In this document: one piece after another, positions 1-9,173 of the stretch
Position numbering within the stretch: position 1 is the first letter of the stretch
How the letters are laid out: each line of letters begins with the position of its first letter
Assembly (NCBI GenBank): GCA_001660395.1
Contig: LXWE01000002.1
Span: forward strand, 558,001-622,000
Direction: 5' to 3'
Length of the DNA: 64,000 nt
Source of the DNA: Alteromonadaceae bacterium XY-R5
Lineage (GTDB): Bacteria > Pseudomonadota > Gammaproteobacteria > Enterobacterales > Alteromonadaceae
Made by a program: the position numbers and the translations under genes
The notes under the pieces: generated by a model
Told to the model about the DNA's origin: nothing
Databases searched by the model: none
Seen by the model: only the letters and a program-made list of their open reading frames with translations

Positions 1-3000
1 CTGAAGTTTGTTTTTGAGGGCTTCCGCTTCCTGTTTAGCGCGCTCAAGTTCCTGCTGCAGTTTTTGTTCGCCAGACTGGGTTTCCTGCACCTGAGACTCG
101 GCTTTTTCAAGCTGCTGCAGGCTGCCAGCCAGTTGTTTTTCCATGTCCTGGTTTTGCGCTTTGGCCTGTTCCAGCGCCTGTTGCAACTGTGCCTTTTGTG
201 CTTCCATTTCTTCCTGATGCTGACGCCATTGTTCGTCACTGCCAGCCATCATTTCACGCTGACGCGCTGCACGACCTTCAACATCCTGCAATTCCACTTT
301 GAGCTGATCCAGTTTCTTCTGCTGTTCCATGCGCTCATGTTTTTCAACATCGGCCAGACGTTGATTCTCATCCAACTGCTGCTGAGTCTGACTTAATTGG
401 CTTTGCTTGGCTTCGAGCTCGGCATTCAGGGCCTGCTGGCGCTGCTGCCATTGCTGGTCGCTTTCGTTCATTTTGCGCTGCTGCTCACTGCTGCGCTGCT
501 CCATTTCCGCAAGTTCTGATTTGAGGTTCTCAAATATTTGCTGCTGACGGGCTTTCTCGGCCTTTTCGGCTTCAGTTTGCTGTTTGGCGTCTTTAAGGAA
601 GGCTTCTGTTTGTTGCAGGGCATCCTGTTTGGCCTGCAGTTCTTGTTGCAACGCCTGTTGCTGATTCTGCCAGTACTGATCGGCTTCCTGCATTTTCTGT
701 TGCTGCTCTTGAGCACGTTGCTGTACTTCCTGCATTTCACTTTGCAGCTGCTGCAGCATCTGTTCCTGAGCGGCTTTTTCCGCTTTTTCCTGTTCTGACT
801 GCTGGCGGGTCTGTTCAAGATCCTGCATGGTTTGCTGTAACTGGCTCTGTTTAGCTTCCAGCTCCTGCTGCAAACGCTGTTGTTGGGCTTCCATGTCACC
901 ACGCTGTTGCTGAGACATTTCTTCGAACATCTGCATTTCATGCTGTAAGTGTTCTATATGGCGAGCCTTACCGCTGAGTTCTGACTGGGCCAGACGACAC
1001 TGTTCTTCGAGCACACGGCGCTGCTGTTCAGCCTCTTCACTGGCTTTACGTTGATTGATCAACTGCTGTTTCAGTTTTTCGCTGGCCAGATCGGAGCTTT
1101 GTAACTGTGACTGTAACTGGCTGATTTGGCCGGTAACGTCATTCAGCTGTTTATCTTTAGCGTCAATGGCAGATTTGAGACCACCGATTTGCTCTACATA
1201 GGCCTGCATCTGACTTTGTTGAGTTTGTTGGTCATGACGCAGCTTTTCGGTGAGCTGTTCACTTTCTGCCAGTTGTGCCTGAGATTGTTTGTACTGGCGT
1301 TCGCTGTTTTGCAGGGCATCAGCAATCTGGTTGCGCTGGTTTTGCAGCGCCGTTACCCGTTCACTGGATTCCGCCAATTGGGATTCTAGCTCGGCATTGC
1401 TCTGCTGGCTTTCTGCCAGCATGGCGCGACTTTGGCTGTAGTCTTGTTGCAGTTTATCCAGGTTGGCACTGATATCTTTATGGGCCTGTTCTAAATTACT
1501 GATGGTACTTTGCTTGGCACTGATATCCTGATGAGCGGCCTGAAGCTGGCTTTGGGTATCGGCCAGGTTCTGACGCTCTTTGGCCAGTTGTTCTTCACGG
1601 GTTTGTAGTTGCAGGTGTTTTTCCTGAGCGTCTCGTTCCGCCGCCTGTTGTAAGTCGATGGCCTGTTGTCGGGCCTTGTCAGCTTTATTGATGGCGCGCA
1701 TATCCATCCAGATACACAGAATGGATTCCAGCTCTTTGCCTTTAAACATGGGGACATACGTGGCCTGACAGGGCAGAGGCTCTTCACCCGTATTGTGTTG
1801 CCATACCAGCGACTGGGCCTGACCATCGAGCTTGATTTGATGTAATTTACGTTTCAGGCGCTCAGTATCGTCGTTACCCATGTTCAGTTGCTCTGACCAG
1901 GGGTATTTGCCGTTGAGCGCATCGGCTTCCATAGTGTTGAAGAAACGGCTGGCTGCCGGGTTCAGATAACTAAAGCCCTCGTCGCTGAGCACTGCCATTG
2001 GCATACTGGAATGTTCGAGCAGGTTGTCGAATTTATCCTGCTGGAATTTTTTGTCGGTAATATCATCAATCCAGCACAGGTATAACTGCTTTTCCTTATT
2101 GAACAGGTCTACGTGAAGCTCACTCGGATGGCGTTCATTGCGCTTGCCGCGCAAATCCGCCTGAAACTGACGTAAACGGCCGCTTTGATGCAGCATCCGC
2201 GCAGCTTTGGCGGACTGGTTTGGATCGCTGAATAATTGGTAGAAACCGCCTTCTTTGAGTTCTTTCTCACTGAGATCCAGTCGTTCTACCAATGCGTGGT
2301 TAGCCTGTAAAATATTATCCTCACCGTCGACGATTGTGATGGCCACAGGCGCCATATCTAAGATAGTAGCAAAGCGCAGGCGCTCTTCTTCCAAATCGTG
2401 GCGAAGGGCACGCAGCTCGGTCATATCCTCAATCACACCTGCCATGCCGACTTTTTCACCGTCGTTATTATTGACCGGAGCGAGCTTGACGCGCAGCTTA
2501 TGTACCTGTTCATCTTTAAGGGTGAGGTCAAGTTCACGACCATTGCCGCTGCTCATCGAGCTCATGAGCATATTGCTGCTATCATGCAAATCGCTGAGTT
2601 CATCAGTAACAAACGATAAGCTAGACAAGGTTTTGCCCTGAATTTGCATCAGTGTGGTATTAAACATGCGCTGAAAGGGCGTGTTGCAATCGAGCACCTT
2701 GCCATCCACATCCAGAACGTACATAGGGTGGGCATTGGCAAGTAGCAGGCTTTTCACCTGTTGTTGGGCGATAAAGCGTTGCTTACGCTCATTGGCCTGC
2801 TCGGTGCAATCCAGGAGGATCATTTGGATTTCCTGGGGCAGGTCTTTATCGTCGGTGTCGGTGATCAGACCTGCCAGTTGCAGATAGTAACGGTTCTGCA
2901 GGCAGATAAATTTACCTTTAAATGCAAAGGCTTGGCCTTGCCTGGCGAGTTTTAGCGCTTCATCCCAGTCGATACGCTCTTCTTCGGCAATTAACTCCCG

Positions 3001-3738
3001 AAATTTATCTGTGCTTAACAGGCGGTTTTCCGGATCATTACATAACAATTCCGCCACCGCGTTAGAAAGCAACAACTCGTTGCTGTTAAGGTTTAACGTA
3101 ATGAGACCGACGTTGCCATGATTAAGCAGGGCTAAATGATTACTGTGATGACGGGCGGCTTCATCCAATTTGTTCTGGTACTGGCTGACATCTTGCAGTG
3201 AAATCAATACAGCGATGCCATCGTCCTGCTGCTTTCTGGGATGAATATCGACCAAAACATGACGCTGCACACGTTCGAAATAACACTGAAGTCTGGCTGG
3301 AACACCATCATCATATGCCTGCTGGATCGCTTCCATCGCTTGGTCTGGAAATAATTCAGCGGCCGATCGTGGCTGCTGGCCGATGTCTTTAATCCCCAGC
3401 CACCACATGGCCACTTTGTTGGCGAAACATAGCCGTAACTCTGGATTCAGATGAATGATGGCTTGATGGTGATCTTGGAGAAGGATCTGTTTGTGGTCGG
3501 CAATTGCCTGCTGCGCCATTTCTGTTTTCTGCGCTTTTTTAAGGCGTAGTTGCCACATCATTAAAAGCACGAGTAAAACAACTGCAATGCCACTTAACCC
3601 CATCAGTATCAGACTGAGGGTTGAAGAAGATTGTTGTTCAACCCAACTGGCATCCATTGCCAGTGCCATCGGGCTGGTTAATCCGGTAACCAAATAGCCC
3701 AATCCGCGTAATGCGCGGGAAAAGTCAGACCACGTCAT
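1..3738 (-). CDS. Multi-PAS membrane-anchored protein with long coiled coil (3' end beyond window)
   Basis: The reading frame is open for 1246 codons from ATG at 3738 to the left edge, so the C-terminus is missing. A short N-terminal segment is followed by one hydrophobic helix at about residues 43-60 (SLILMGLSGIAVVLLVLLMM). Residues about 70-680 look like four PAS-type sensor modules in series; recognisable pieces include HGNVGLITLNLNSNELLLSN, ANAHPMYVLDVDGKVLDCNT, MAPVAITIVDGEDNILQANH and HSSMPMAVLSDEGFSYLNPA. From about residue 690 to the window edge the protein is almost pure Q/E/K/A-rich coiled coil, with an internal 74-residue repeat described separately. No kinase, GGDEF, EAL or methyl-accepting output domain is visible, so any output lies beyond the edge. 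A sensor or scaffold role is inference; the PAS assignment rests on motif appearance only. Confidence 0.8.
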   Translation of the reverse strand, partial: MTWSDFSRALRGLGYLVTGLTSPMALAMDASWVEQQSSSTLSLILMGLSGIAVVLLVLLMMWQLRLKKAQKTEMAQQAIADHKQILLQDHHQAIIHLNPELRLCFANKVAMWWLGIKDIGQQPRSAAELFPDQAMEAIQQAYDDGVPARLQCYFERVQRHVLVDIHPRKQQDDGIAVLISLQDVSQYQNKLDEAARHHSNHLALLNHGNVGLITLNLNSNELLLSNAVAELLCNDPENRLLSTDKFRELIAEEERIDWDEALKLARQGQAFAFKGKFICLQNRYYLQLAGLITDTDDKDLPQEIQMILLDCTEQANERKQRFIAQQQVKSLLLANAHPMYVLDVDGKVLDCNTPFQRMFNTTLMQIQGKTLSSLSFVTDELSDLHDSSNMLMSSMSSGNGRELDLTLKDEQVHKLRVKLAPVNNNDGEKVGMAGVIEDMTELRALRHDLEEERLRFATILDMAPVAITIVDGEDNILQANHALVERLDLSEKELKEGGFYQLFSDPNQSAKAARMLHQSGRLRQFQADLRGKRNERHPSELHVDLFNKEKQLYLCWIDDITDKKFQQDKFDNLLEHSSMPMAVLSDEGFSYLNPAASRFFNTMEADALNGKYPWSEQLNMGNDDTERLKRKLHQIKLDGQAQSLVWQHNTGEEPLPCQATYVPMFKGKELESILCIWMDMRAINKADKARQQAIDLQQAAERDAQEKHLQLQTREEQLAKERQNLADTQSQLQAAHQDISAKQSTISNLEQAHKDISANLDKLQQDYSQSRAMLAESQQSNAELESQLAESSERVTALQNQRNQIADALQNSERQYKQSQAQLAESEQLTEKLRHDQQTQQSQMQAYVEQIGGLKSAIDAKDKQLNDVTGQISQLQSQLQSSDLASEKLKQQLINQRKASEEAEQQRRVLEEQCRLAQSELSGKARHIEHLQHEMQMFEEMSQQQRGDMEAQQQRLQQELEAKQSQLQQTMQDLEQTRQQSEQEKAEKAAQEQMLQQLQSEMQEVQQRAQEQQQKMQEADQYWQNQQQALQQELQAKQDALQQTEAFLKDAKQQTEAEKAEKARQQQIFENLKSELAEMEQRSSEQQRKMNESDQQWQQRQQALNAELEAKQSQLSQTQQQLDENQRLADVEKHERMEQQKKLDQLKVELQDVEGRAARQREMMAGSDEQWRQHQEEMEAQKAQLQQALEQAKAQNQDMEKQLAGSLQQLEKAESQVQETQSGEQKLQQELERAKQEAEALKNKLQ
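40..909 (-). repeat. Tandem 222-bp (74-aa) coiled-coil repeats inside the PAS protein
   Basis: Successive units begin at about 909, 705, 483 and 261 on the minus strand. The last two spacings are exactly 222 bp (74 codons), and the first unit is 6 codons shorter in its spacer. Each unit carries a QQxKMxExDQxW-like start (QQQKMQEADQYW, QQRKMNESDQQW, QREMMAGSDEQW), an ELxAKQ core and an EKAEKARQQ-like second half. Units 1-3 are clearly related; unit 4 diverges after its first 30 residues. Because 74 is not a multiple of 7, a mixed heptad/hendecad pattern is expected. Confidence 0.8.
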
Positions 3739-4134
3739 CTTTATTGTCCATCTCCAAAGCTAAACGCCCTAAAGGGTACACTGGCATGCGCGCTAACAAA
3801 GTGATTTATCAGCATTTTTGGTATGCCATTTCATATCTGATTGCCAATATCAGCTAACAAGAGTCTAGACTATGAATGATTAAACCCCTTGTCATTTAAG
3901 TGGTTTTTTCGATGGACTGAGCGGGTTTAGTTAGTTTGAAAACATACGTTTTTCATTGGCTGTTAAATGAAATATTGCAAAAGTTTTCTTTTAGGTAAAA
4001 TAATTTCTGTGAGGTTACGTTGATGTGTAAATAATTTATTACGTTTTTACTGTTAGTTTTGGGGGAGGGGTGGCGTAAAAATAACGCCCAGACAGCATGG
4101 TTGTTGATGTGTTTTTGTATGATAAAATTATGAA

Positions 4135-4160
4135 TGCAAATGAATTTACAATAATTTGCA
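4135..4160. promoter_or_regulatory. Inverted repeat TGCAAAT-N12-ATTTGCA upstream of TBDR
   Basis: TGCAAAT at 4135-4141 is repeated exactly in inverted form (ATTTGCA, 4154-4160), just downstream of the candidate -10 box. The 19-bp centre-to-centre spacing is about two helical turns, as for a dimeric regulator site. The regulator is unknown. Confidence 0.35.
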
Positions 4161-4218
4161 GTTGTTACCCACCTGTTGAAAAAAACGTCGCGTAATAATA
4201 AAACAGCAAGTGCCGAAT

Positions 4219-4290
4219 GAAAGGGAATTCATTAATCGGAATTTGCTGGTGAATTTTTCACCTGTCTGGATACTAACTGTTTTCCCTTTC
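4219..4290. promoter_or_regulatory. Inverted repeat GAAAGGGAA / TTCCCTTTC in TBDR leader
   Basis: GAAAGGGAA (4219-4227) pairs perfectly with TTCCCTTTC (4282-4290), enclosing 54 nt. A third AAAGGGAAA-like run lies at 4305-4312, where it serves as the ribosome-binding region of the receptor gene. The distal arm could therefore compete for the same TTCCCTTT strand, a possible translational switch. This is inference from pairing only. Confidence 0.35.
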
Positions 4291-4316
4291 GCGGTAACTC
4301 AACAAAGGGAAACATT

Positions 4317-7157
4317 ATGAAAAATATAAAAATAAGCCGGATAGCAACATCCGTTATTCTTGCTACTAGTGTTGGCATTAACCAACTTGGTTGGGCACAG
4401 GAGACGTCTGAACAAGACGGAAAAGAAGAAATTGAAAAGGTGGTCGTTACGGGATCTCACATAGCCCGTACTGAGCTTGAAGGTCCTCAAAGTCTTACCA
4501 TTATAACAAGTGAAGATATGAAAAAGCGCGGCGAAGTTACCGTGTTTGATTCATTGAAAAATTTATCCCAAAACAGCACATTCCAATTTGAAGGGCCTGA
4601 ATCGCAGCTCTTCACGCCTGATGTACAAACAATCAACCTGCGCGGTGCCGGTGTCGGTAACACCCTGGTGTTAATCAATGGACGACGTCCTGCGAATTAT
4701 CCGGCGGCATATCAGTCGACCACGTCAGTATTCAACTACGCCTCTATTCCTCAAGCTGCGGTAGAACGCATTGAAGTGTTGTCTACGGGAGCGTCAGCCA
4801 TTTATGGCTCTGATGCGGTAGCGGGTGTAGTTAACATTATTCTTAAAAAAGATATTGATGAAACGACGCTTGATTTTATGGTGGGAACACCAACAGAAAC
4901 AAAATCCGCTCGCTGGACTAAGCGCTTTCAATTAGTAACAGGTAAAGCGTTCGAGAAGGGAGCTGTAACCGGTATTTTCCAATATCAGGAGCGCGATGGC
5001 ATCCAGGGTAAGCATTTGGATGACTATGACAACGAAGTCGAAGATTTTCCGTATGGTACGGGTATCGTAGATCGTACCGTGGTGAATCTGAATTACTGGC
5101 GTTCATATTTTGGTGGCGATGGCGGCGGTGATCCTTACGTCGATCCGGGTGAAGATACTTGTGCGGCGATGGAAAATGGGACGGAATATTCCTATCGTGA
5201 AGGCAGTGGTTATTACTGCGGTCGAGACGGAATTAAAGGCGCCAACTTCCGAAATGATAGCCGCAATTACAGCGTCTTTGTTGATGGTAATTACACCCTC
5301 GACAATGGTATTGAACTCTTTGGTAACCTGACGTATTACAACAGCGAAAGCACCAGTAATAATGACTCTATTTATATCTCTGAAGATATTCTTGATCTGA
5401 ACACTGTGGTCGATTCAGGGGTTATTGGTGATTACTACAACTGGTATCTTGCTCAGAGAGGTTTCACTGAACAAGAACTAGGCATGTCGCTAGACCAGGA
5501 GTTTAAAGAGTACTCTTACGCCTTTAGTGGTGGTGCCAAAGGTCAATTCCTGGGGACACATGATTGGGAAGTTGCCGTAACCCATTCTGCTTACAAAATG
5601 GACTCGAAGATGCCATGGTGGAAATCTGACGAGGTAATTAATACTTTCCTTGGAGATTACTACGGATTTGGCTTTTTCGGTGATGCGTGGTGGGGCGGTA
5701 ACGGTACGTTTGGTCTGACTGATAATCTTTACTCACAAGCCAACGATGATGTGCGTAATGCTATCGGCAATCAAACGTATGGTAATAAAACCAGTTCAAC
5801 CAGCATTCAGTTGACCTTAAATGGTGACCTGATGTCATTGCCTGCTGGTCCTCTTTCCTACGCAGTAGTGATGGAGTACGAAAAGCAGAAAATGGAACTG
5901 ATTCCTGATGAGCGTATTAAGCAAGATGCGCCTATCGACGGCTTGACGGGATCAGGCTGGTGGAAGTTAACAGGCTATCAGGGTAAAGGTGATCGTGAGC
6001 GCACCGCACTTGGTGCCGAATTGCGTATCCCAGTATTTGAAACTCTGACGGTGAACGCCGCAGCTCGTGTTGATAGTTATGATAGCCAGTCATCTTCAAT
6101 CGGCACGCGTTTTACACCCTCTGTCAGCGTAGAGTATCGCCCCATTGAACGCGTATTGGTGCGGTCTGGTTATGCTGAAAGCTATCGTGCACCAGATATG
6201 AACTATGTGTTCACAGATTCGGGGGCATACACCACAGCTTATGACTATGTGCAGTGTTACGAGCAATACGTATTCCAAAATGGAAGCGAAGCAGGGTTTG
6301 ATCGCAATGATTGTGACAGCTCTACTGTGTTTAGAAATCGTACTGGTTCACAAAACCTGGGTGAAGATGCACTGAAGGACGAAACTGGCTATTCGCGTTG
6401 GTTAGGTATCAGTGTGGACGTCACCGATGACCTGAAAGTCACCTTGGATTACAGCGAGTTATACCAAAAAGATAAAGTGGTAACTGAAGGTACGTCTCAA
6501 TTGTTGAGAGATGAATTTTCTTGCTTTACCGGTGAGTTGTCTGGTGAACGCTGTACTTATGTCAGCAACCGAATCAAACGTAAGGTTGATGATAGTACAG
6601 GTATCTCGTACATCGATACATTCAATGTGACGCCAGTAAACCAAGCGGAAACTACCTTTAAGTATCTGGATGCGACACTGGAATACGATGTTGAAACCTC
6701 GATGGGGGATTTTTCGTTAGATGTGTCTTATACCCATTTGCTTGAACAGTTAGAGCGTGAAACATCAGATTCTGAAGAAATCGATATTCGTGACGACGAA
6801 TATCTGGGGGGCTGGAATCCACGTTCTGTGATCACTACCTCACTCGGTTATAACTATGACCGTTTCTCAGCGGCTTTCACTAACTTCCGTATCGGATCAA
6901 CCACTACCTGGAATCCGGATTTACGCGAAGAAGGCGATAGCTATCGTGTTGGCGCTTACTCTGTTTGGAACTTAACGGCCAAATACGAGTATTCAACCAA
7001 TATGAGTTTTGCTGTAACGGTTAATAATGTCTTTGATGAGCATGCTCCAAAAGATAAGACATTCCAGTTCTATGAAGACCCTTGGTACAACTATTACGTG
7101 TACAGTGGGTCAGCAATTGGACGAGAAGTATACGCCAACTTAACGTATACCTTCTAA
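4317..7157 (+). CDS. TonB-dependent outer-membrane receptor (peptidase-linked type)
   Basis: This 946-residue protein has an N-terminal signal peptide (cut near GWAQ, residue 28), a TonB-box-like segment (IEKVVVTGSHIA), a plug domain (about 45-175, with INLRGAGVGNTLVLINGRRP and ASAIYGSDAVAGVVNIILKK) and a long beta-barrel ending in aromatic F (YANLTYTF), as expected for outer-membrane insertion. It imports a ligand across the outer membrane using TonB energy. Several cysteine pairs lie in presumed extracellular loops (EDTCAAMEN...GYYCG; VQCYEQY...RNDCDSS; EFSCFTG...ERCTYV), suggesting disulfides. The secreted S9 peptidase gene starts 63 bp downstream, which suggests a peptide-type substrate; that is inference. 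ATG 4317 follows AAGGGA. Confidence 0.9.
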   Translation: MKNIKISRIATSVILATSVGINQLGWAQETSEQDGKEEIEKVVVTGSHIARTELEGPQSLTIITSEDMKKRGEVTVFDSLKNLSQNSTFQFEGPESQLFTPDVQTINLRGAGVGNTLVLINGRRPANYPAAYQSTTSVFNYASIPQAAVERIEVLSTGASAIYGSDAVAGVVNIILKKDIDETTLDFMVGTPTETKSARWTKRFQLVTGKAFEKGAVTGIFQYQERDGIQGKHLDDYDNEVEDFPYGTGIVDRTVVNLNYWRSYFGGDGGGDPYVDPGEDTCAAMENGTEYSYREGSGYYCGRDGIKGANFRNDSRNYSVFVDGNYTLDNGIELFGNLTYYNSESTSNNDSIYISEDILDLNTVVDSGVIGDYYNWYLAQRGFTEQELGMSLDQEFKEYSYAFSGGAKGQFLGTHDWEVAVTHSAYKMDSKMPWWKSDEVINTFLGDYYGFGFFGDAWWGGNGTFGLTDNLYSQANDDVRNAIGNQTYGNKTSSTSIQLTLNGDLMSLPAGPLSYAVVMEYEKQKMELIPDERIKQDAPIDGLTGSGWWKLTGYQGKGDRERTALGAELRIPVFETLTVNAAARVDSYDSQSSSIGTRFTPSVSVEYRPIERVLVRSGYAESYRAPDMNYVFTDSGAYTTAYDYVQCYEQYVFQNGSEAGFDRNDCDSSTVFRNRTGSQNLGEDALKDETGYSRWLGISVDVTDDLKVTLDYSELYQKDKVVTEGTSQLLRDEFSCFTGELSGERCTYVSNRIKRKVDDSTGISYIDTFNVTPVNQAETTFKYLDATLEYDVETSMGDFSLDVSYTHLLEQLERETSDSEEIDIRDDEYLGGWNPRSVITTSLGYNYDRFSAAFTNFRIGSTTTWNPDLREEGDSYRVGAYSVWNLTAKYEYSTNMSFAVTVNNVFDEHAPKDKTFQFYEDPWYNYYVYSGSAIGREVYANLTYTF

Positions 7158-7168
7158 AAAAGGATAGA

Positions 7169-7200
7169 GATAAAAAAGCAGCCTAGGCTGCTTTTTTATC
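7169..7200 (+). terminator. Perfectly palindromic terminator between TBDR and peptidase
   Basis: A 32-bp perfect palindrome centred on GCAGCCTAGGCTGC and flanked by A6 and T6 runs. It works in both orientations as an intrinsic terminator and would limit read-through from the receptor gene into the peptidase gene. Confidence 0.85.
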
Positions 7201-7220
7201 CGTGCAAAAGGAGAAATAGA

Positions 7221-9143
7221 TTGCGAGTAATTATGTTGTTACTGGGTGGATTTGTTGCATTAATGAGTCATGCAAAGGAACTCCCTGTAGAAGACTTTTT
7301 TAAAAGACCAAGTTTTGATTCAGTAAGAATTTCACCGACAGGAGAATATCTTGCTGCAAGGGTTGAAATTAAGGACCGTAAATCTCTGGTGCTTATGGAA
7401 CGCGCCACCCAAAAAATTATTCGGGTGCTTAACTTTGGACAAAAAGAAGATCAGGAAGTTGGCTCATTTGGCTGGCTAGGCGATGATCGCATTTACGCCG
7501 TAATGGTTAAAAAATTAGGTCCACTTGATATGCCAGCTGGCACTGGATATATGTTTGCGGCAAATGTGGATGGCTCTAAAACCATTCAAATCATGCCTAA
7601 AGCGACCCGAGCTGGTGGTTCAAATGAAACGCCTTACGGCTTTTCGATTATTGATATGCTCGAACAGGATCCTGAGCATATTATTATTTCTGTTTGGGAA
7701 TCCGCATATCCCGTGGCTTATAAATTGGACATTTATAGCGGGAGTCGTGAGCGTCTAGGACGCAGTCCAGCGAAATATGGCCGCTTTTTGACGGACAGCA
7801 ATGGCGAACTGAAAGTCGCTGTTGGTAGCGATATTTCTAAAGTGAAGTTCTATATCAAAGCCGATGGTGATGATAAATGGGAGACGCTGTACGAATACGA
7901 TGAGTCTGAAGGAGGGTTACGACCTATTCAACTCTCAGCCGATGATAAAAAGATGTATCTGTATTCGAATGAAACTGACACTCGCAACGGTATATTCGAG
8001 TTTGATTTTGAGAGTCGGTCACTAACCGAGATTGCGAAGTTAGACGGGGATGCTGAAGTTTTTGACTATATCTATGACAATAATTATCAGCATCCTAATC
8101 TTCTTGGTGTTGCACAGATGCCAGGTTATATCGAGAAAACCTTCGTCAATGATCAAAGTGTTATCACTAAGACGCATAAGGTGTTGGATGATGCCTTCCC
8201 GGGGCAGTTTGTTCGCATCGTAAATTATACTAAGGACGGCAACACTGCACTGGTTGTTGTCGCCAGTGATAGAAATCCGGGCACAGTTTATACCCTCGAT
8301 TTGAAGACGTTTGAGCTTAAGTTTTTGTTGTCCCCCCGAGATTGGATCAAACCAGACGAGATGGCAGCAATGCAACCTGTATCATTTACGGCAAGGGATG
8401 GGGTGGAAATTCGCGGCTATTTAACGTTGCCTAAAGATAAGTCTAAAAATTTACCTATGGTCGTAGTTGTGCACGGTGGTCCCTATGGCCCTCAGGATAT
8501 GTGGGGCTTTAACGCGGAAGCACAATTCTTGGCCAATCGAGGTTATGCCGTTCTACAGATCAATTATCGGGGTTCCGGAGGTCGGGGGAGTAAGTTCCAG
8601 TATTCGGCATATCGTAAAATGGGTAAGGAAATGCAGGATGATCTGACGGATGGCACCTTATGGGCTGTTGAACAGGGCTATGCTGATAAAGATCGCATGT
8701 GTATTTATGGTGGGAGTTACGGTGGATATGCTGCGCTATTTGGCGTAGTCAAAGAACCTGACTTGTATAAATGTGCTATTGGATATGTTGGGGTATACGA
8801 TATTGCCATTCAGCCTAAATTGAGCGATACCGCAGGCAGTCGGGAGGGACGTCAGTTTCTTGAAGATGCCTGGAATGCATATGATGATGCATTTGTGAAA
8901 GAGCGTTCAGCGCTTTATCACCTTGATAAACTCAAAGCGGCTTTGTTTATTGTGCACGGCGATGATGATGCGCGTGTGCCGGTTGAAAATGCGCATGCGT
9001 TAACAGACGCTTTAGATAAGATGAACTATCCCTACGAGTTAATGATAAAAGACCGTGAGGGACATGGATTTTACGATGATGATAACCGCATCGAGCTTTA
9101 TACGCGAATGGCGGCCTTCCTCGATAAACATATAGGTCATTAA
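7221..9143 (+). CDS. Secreted S9 family prolyl-oligopeptidase-type peptidase
   Basis: The 640-residue product has a signal peptide (residues 1 to about 18, ending SHA), a beta-propeller-like middle (about 30-370) and a C-terminal alpha/beta-hydrolase domain. The catalytic triad is visible: Ser499 in GGSYGGYA, an Asp within HGDDDARVP (581-583) and His615 in EGHGFY. The family cleaves short peptides, often at proline or as dipeptidyl/acylaminoacyl peptidases. A TTG start at 7221 is chosen because AAAGGAG sits 8 nt upstream; an ATG at 7233 is the alternative. It probably works in the periplasm on peptides imported by the upstream receptor, although a strong terminator separates the two genes. 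Confidence 0.9.
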   Translation: MRVIMLLLGGFVALMSHAKELPVEDFFKRPSFDSVRISPTGEYLAARVEIKDRKSLVLMERATQKIIRVLNFGQKEDQEVGSFGWLGDDRIYAVMVKKLGPLDMPAGTGYMFAANVDGSKTIQIMPKATRAGGSNETPYGFSIIDMLEQDPEHIIISVWESAYPVAYKLDIYSGSRERLGRSPAKYGRFLTDSNGELKVAVGSDISKVKFYIKADGDDKWETLYEYDESEGGLRPIQLSADDKKMYLYSNETDTRNGIFEFDFESRSLTEIAKLDGDAEVFDYIYDNNYQHPNLLGVAQMPGYIEKTFVNDQSVITKTHKVLDDAFPGQFVRIVNYTKDGNTALVVVASDRNPGTVYTLDLKTFELKFLLSPRDWIKPDEMAAMQPVSFTARDGVEIRGYLTLPKDKSKNLPMVVVVHGGPYGPQDMWGFNAEAQFLANRGYAVLQINYRGSGGRGSKFQYSAYRKMGKEMQDDLTDGTLWAVEQGYADKDRMCIYGGSYGGYAALFGVVKEPDLYKCAIGYVGVYDIAIQPKLSDTAGSREGRQFLEDAWNAYDDAFVKERSALYHLDKLKAALFIVHGDDDARVPVENAHALTDALDKMNYPYELMIKDREGHGFYDDDNRIELYTRMAAFLDKHIGH

Positions 9144-9145
9144 AT

Positions 9146-9172
9146 AAAAAGCCCGGATTAGCCGGGCTTTTT
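9146..9172. terminator. Bidirectional intrinsic terminator
   Basis: AAAAAGCCCGG (9146-9156) and CCGGGCTTTTT (9162-9172) form a perfect 11-bp stem with a 5-nt loop. It sits between two convergent genes and serves both. Confidence 0.9.
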
Positions 9173-9173
9173 A

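Larger units (their letters stand above)
3739..4316. other. Divergent intergenic region upstream of PAS protein and TBDR genes
   Basis: This AT-rich 578-bp stretch holds no convincing gene. It must contain the promoters of both divergent genes. A weak sigma70-like pair for the receptor is TTGTTG at 4101-4106 with TAAAAT at 4123-4128 (16-bp spacer). Two inverted repeats are present and listed separately. Confidence 0.5.

Noticed and set aside
64-798. Hydrophobic plus-strand frames opposite the PAS/coiled-coil gene
   Set aside because: They are the antisense of a Q/K/E-rich coiled-coil gene, which produces L/F-rich shadows; no ribosome site or signal structure supports them.
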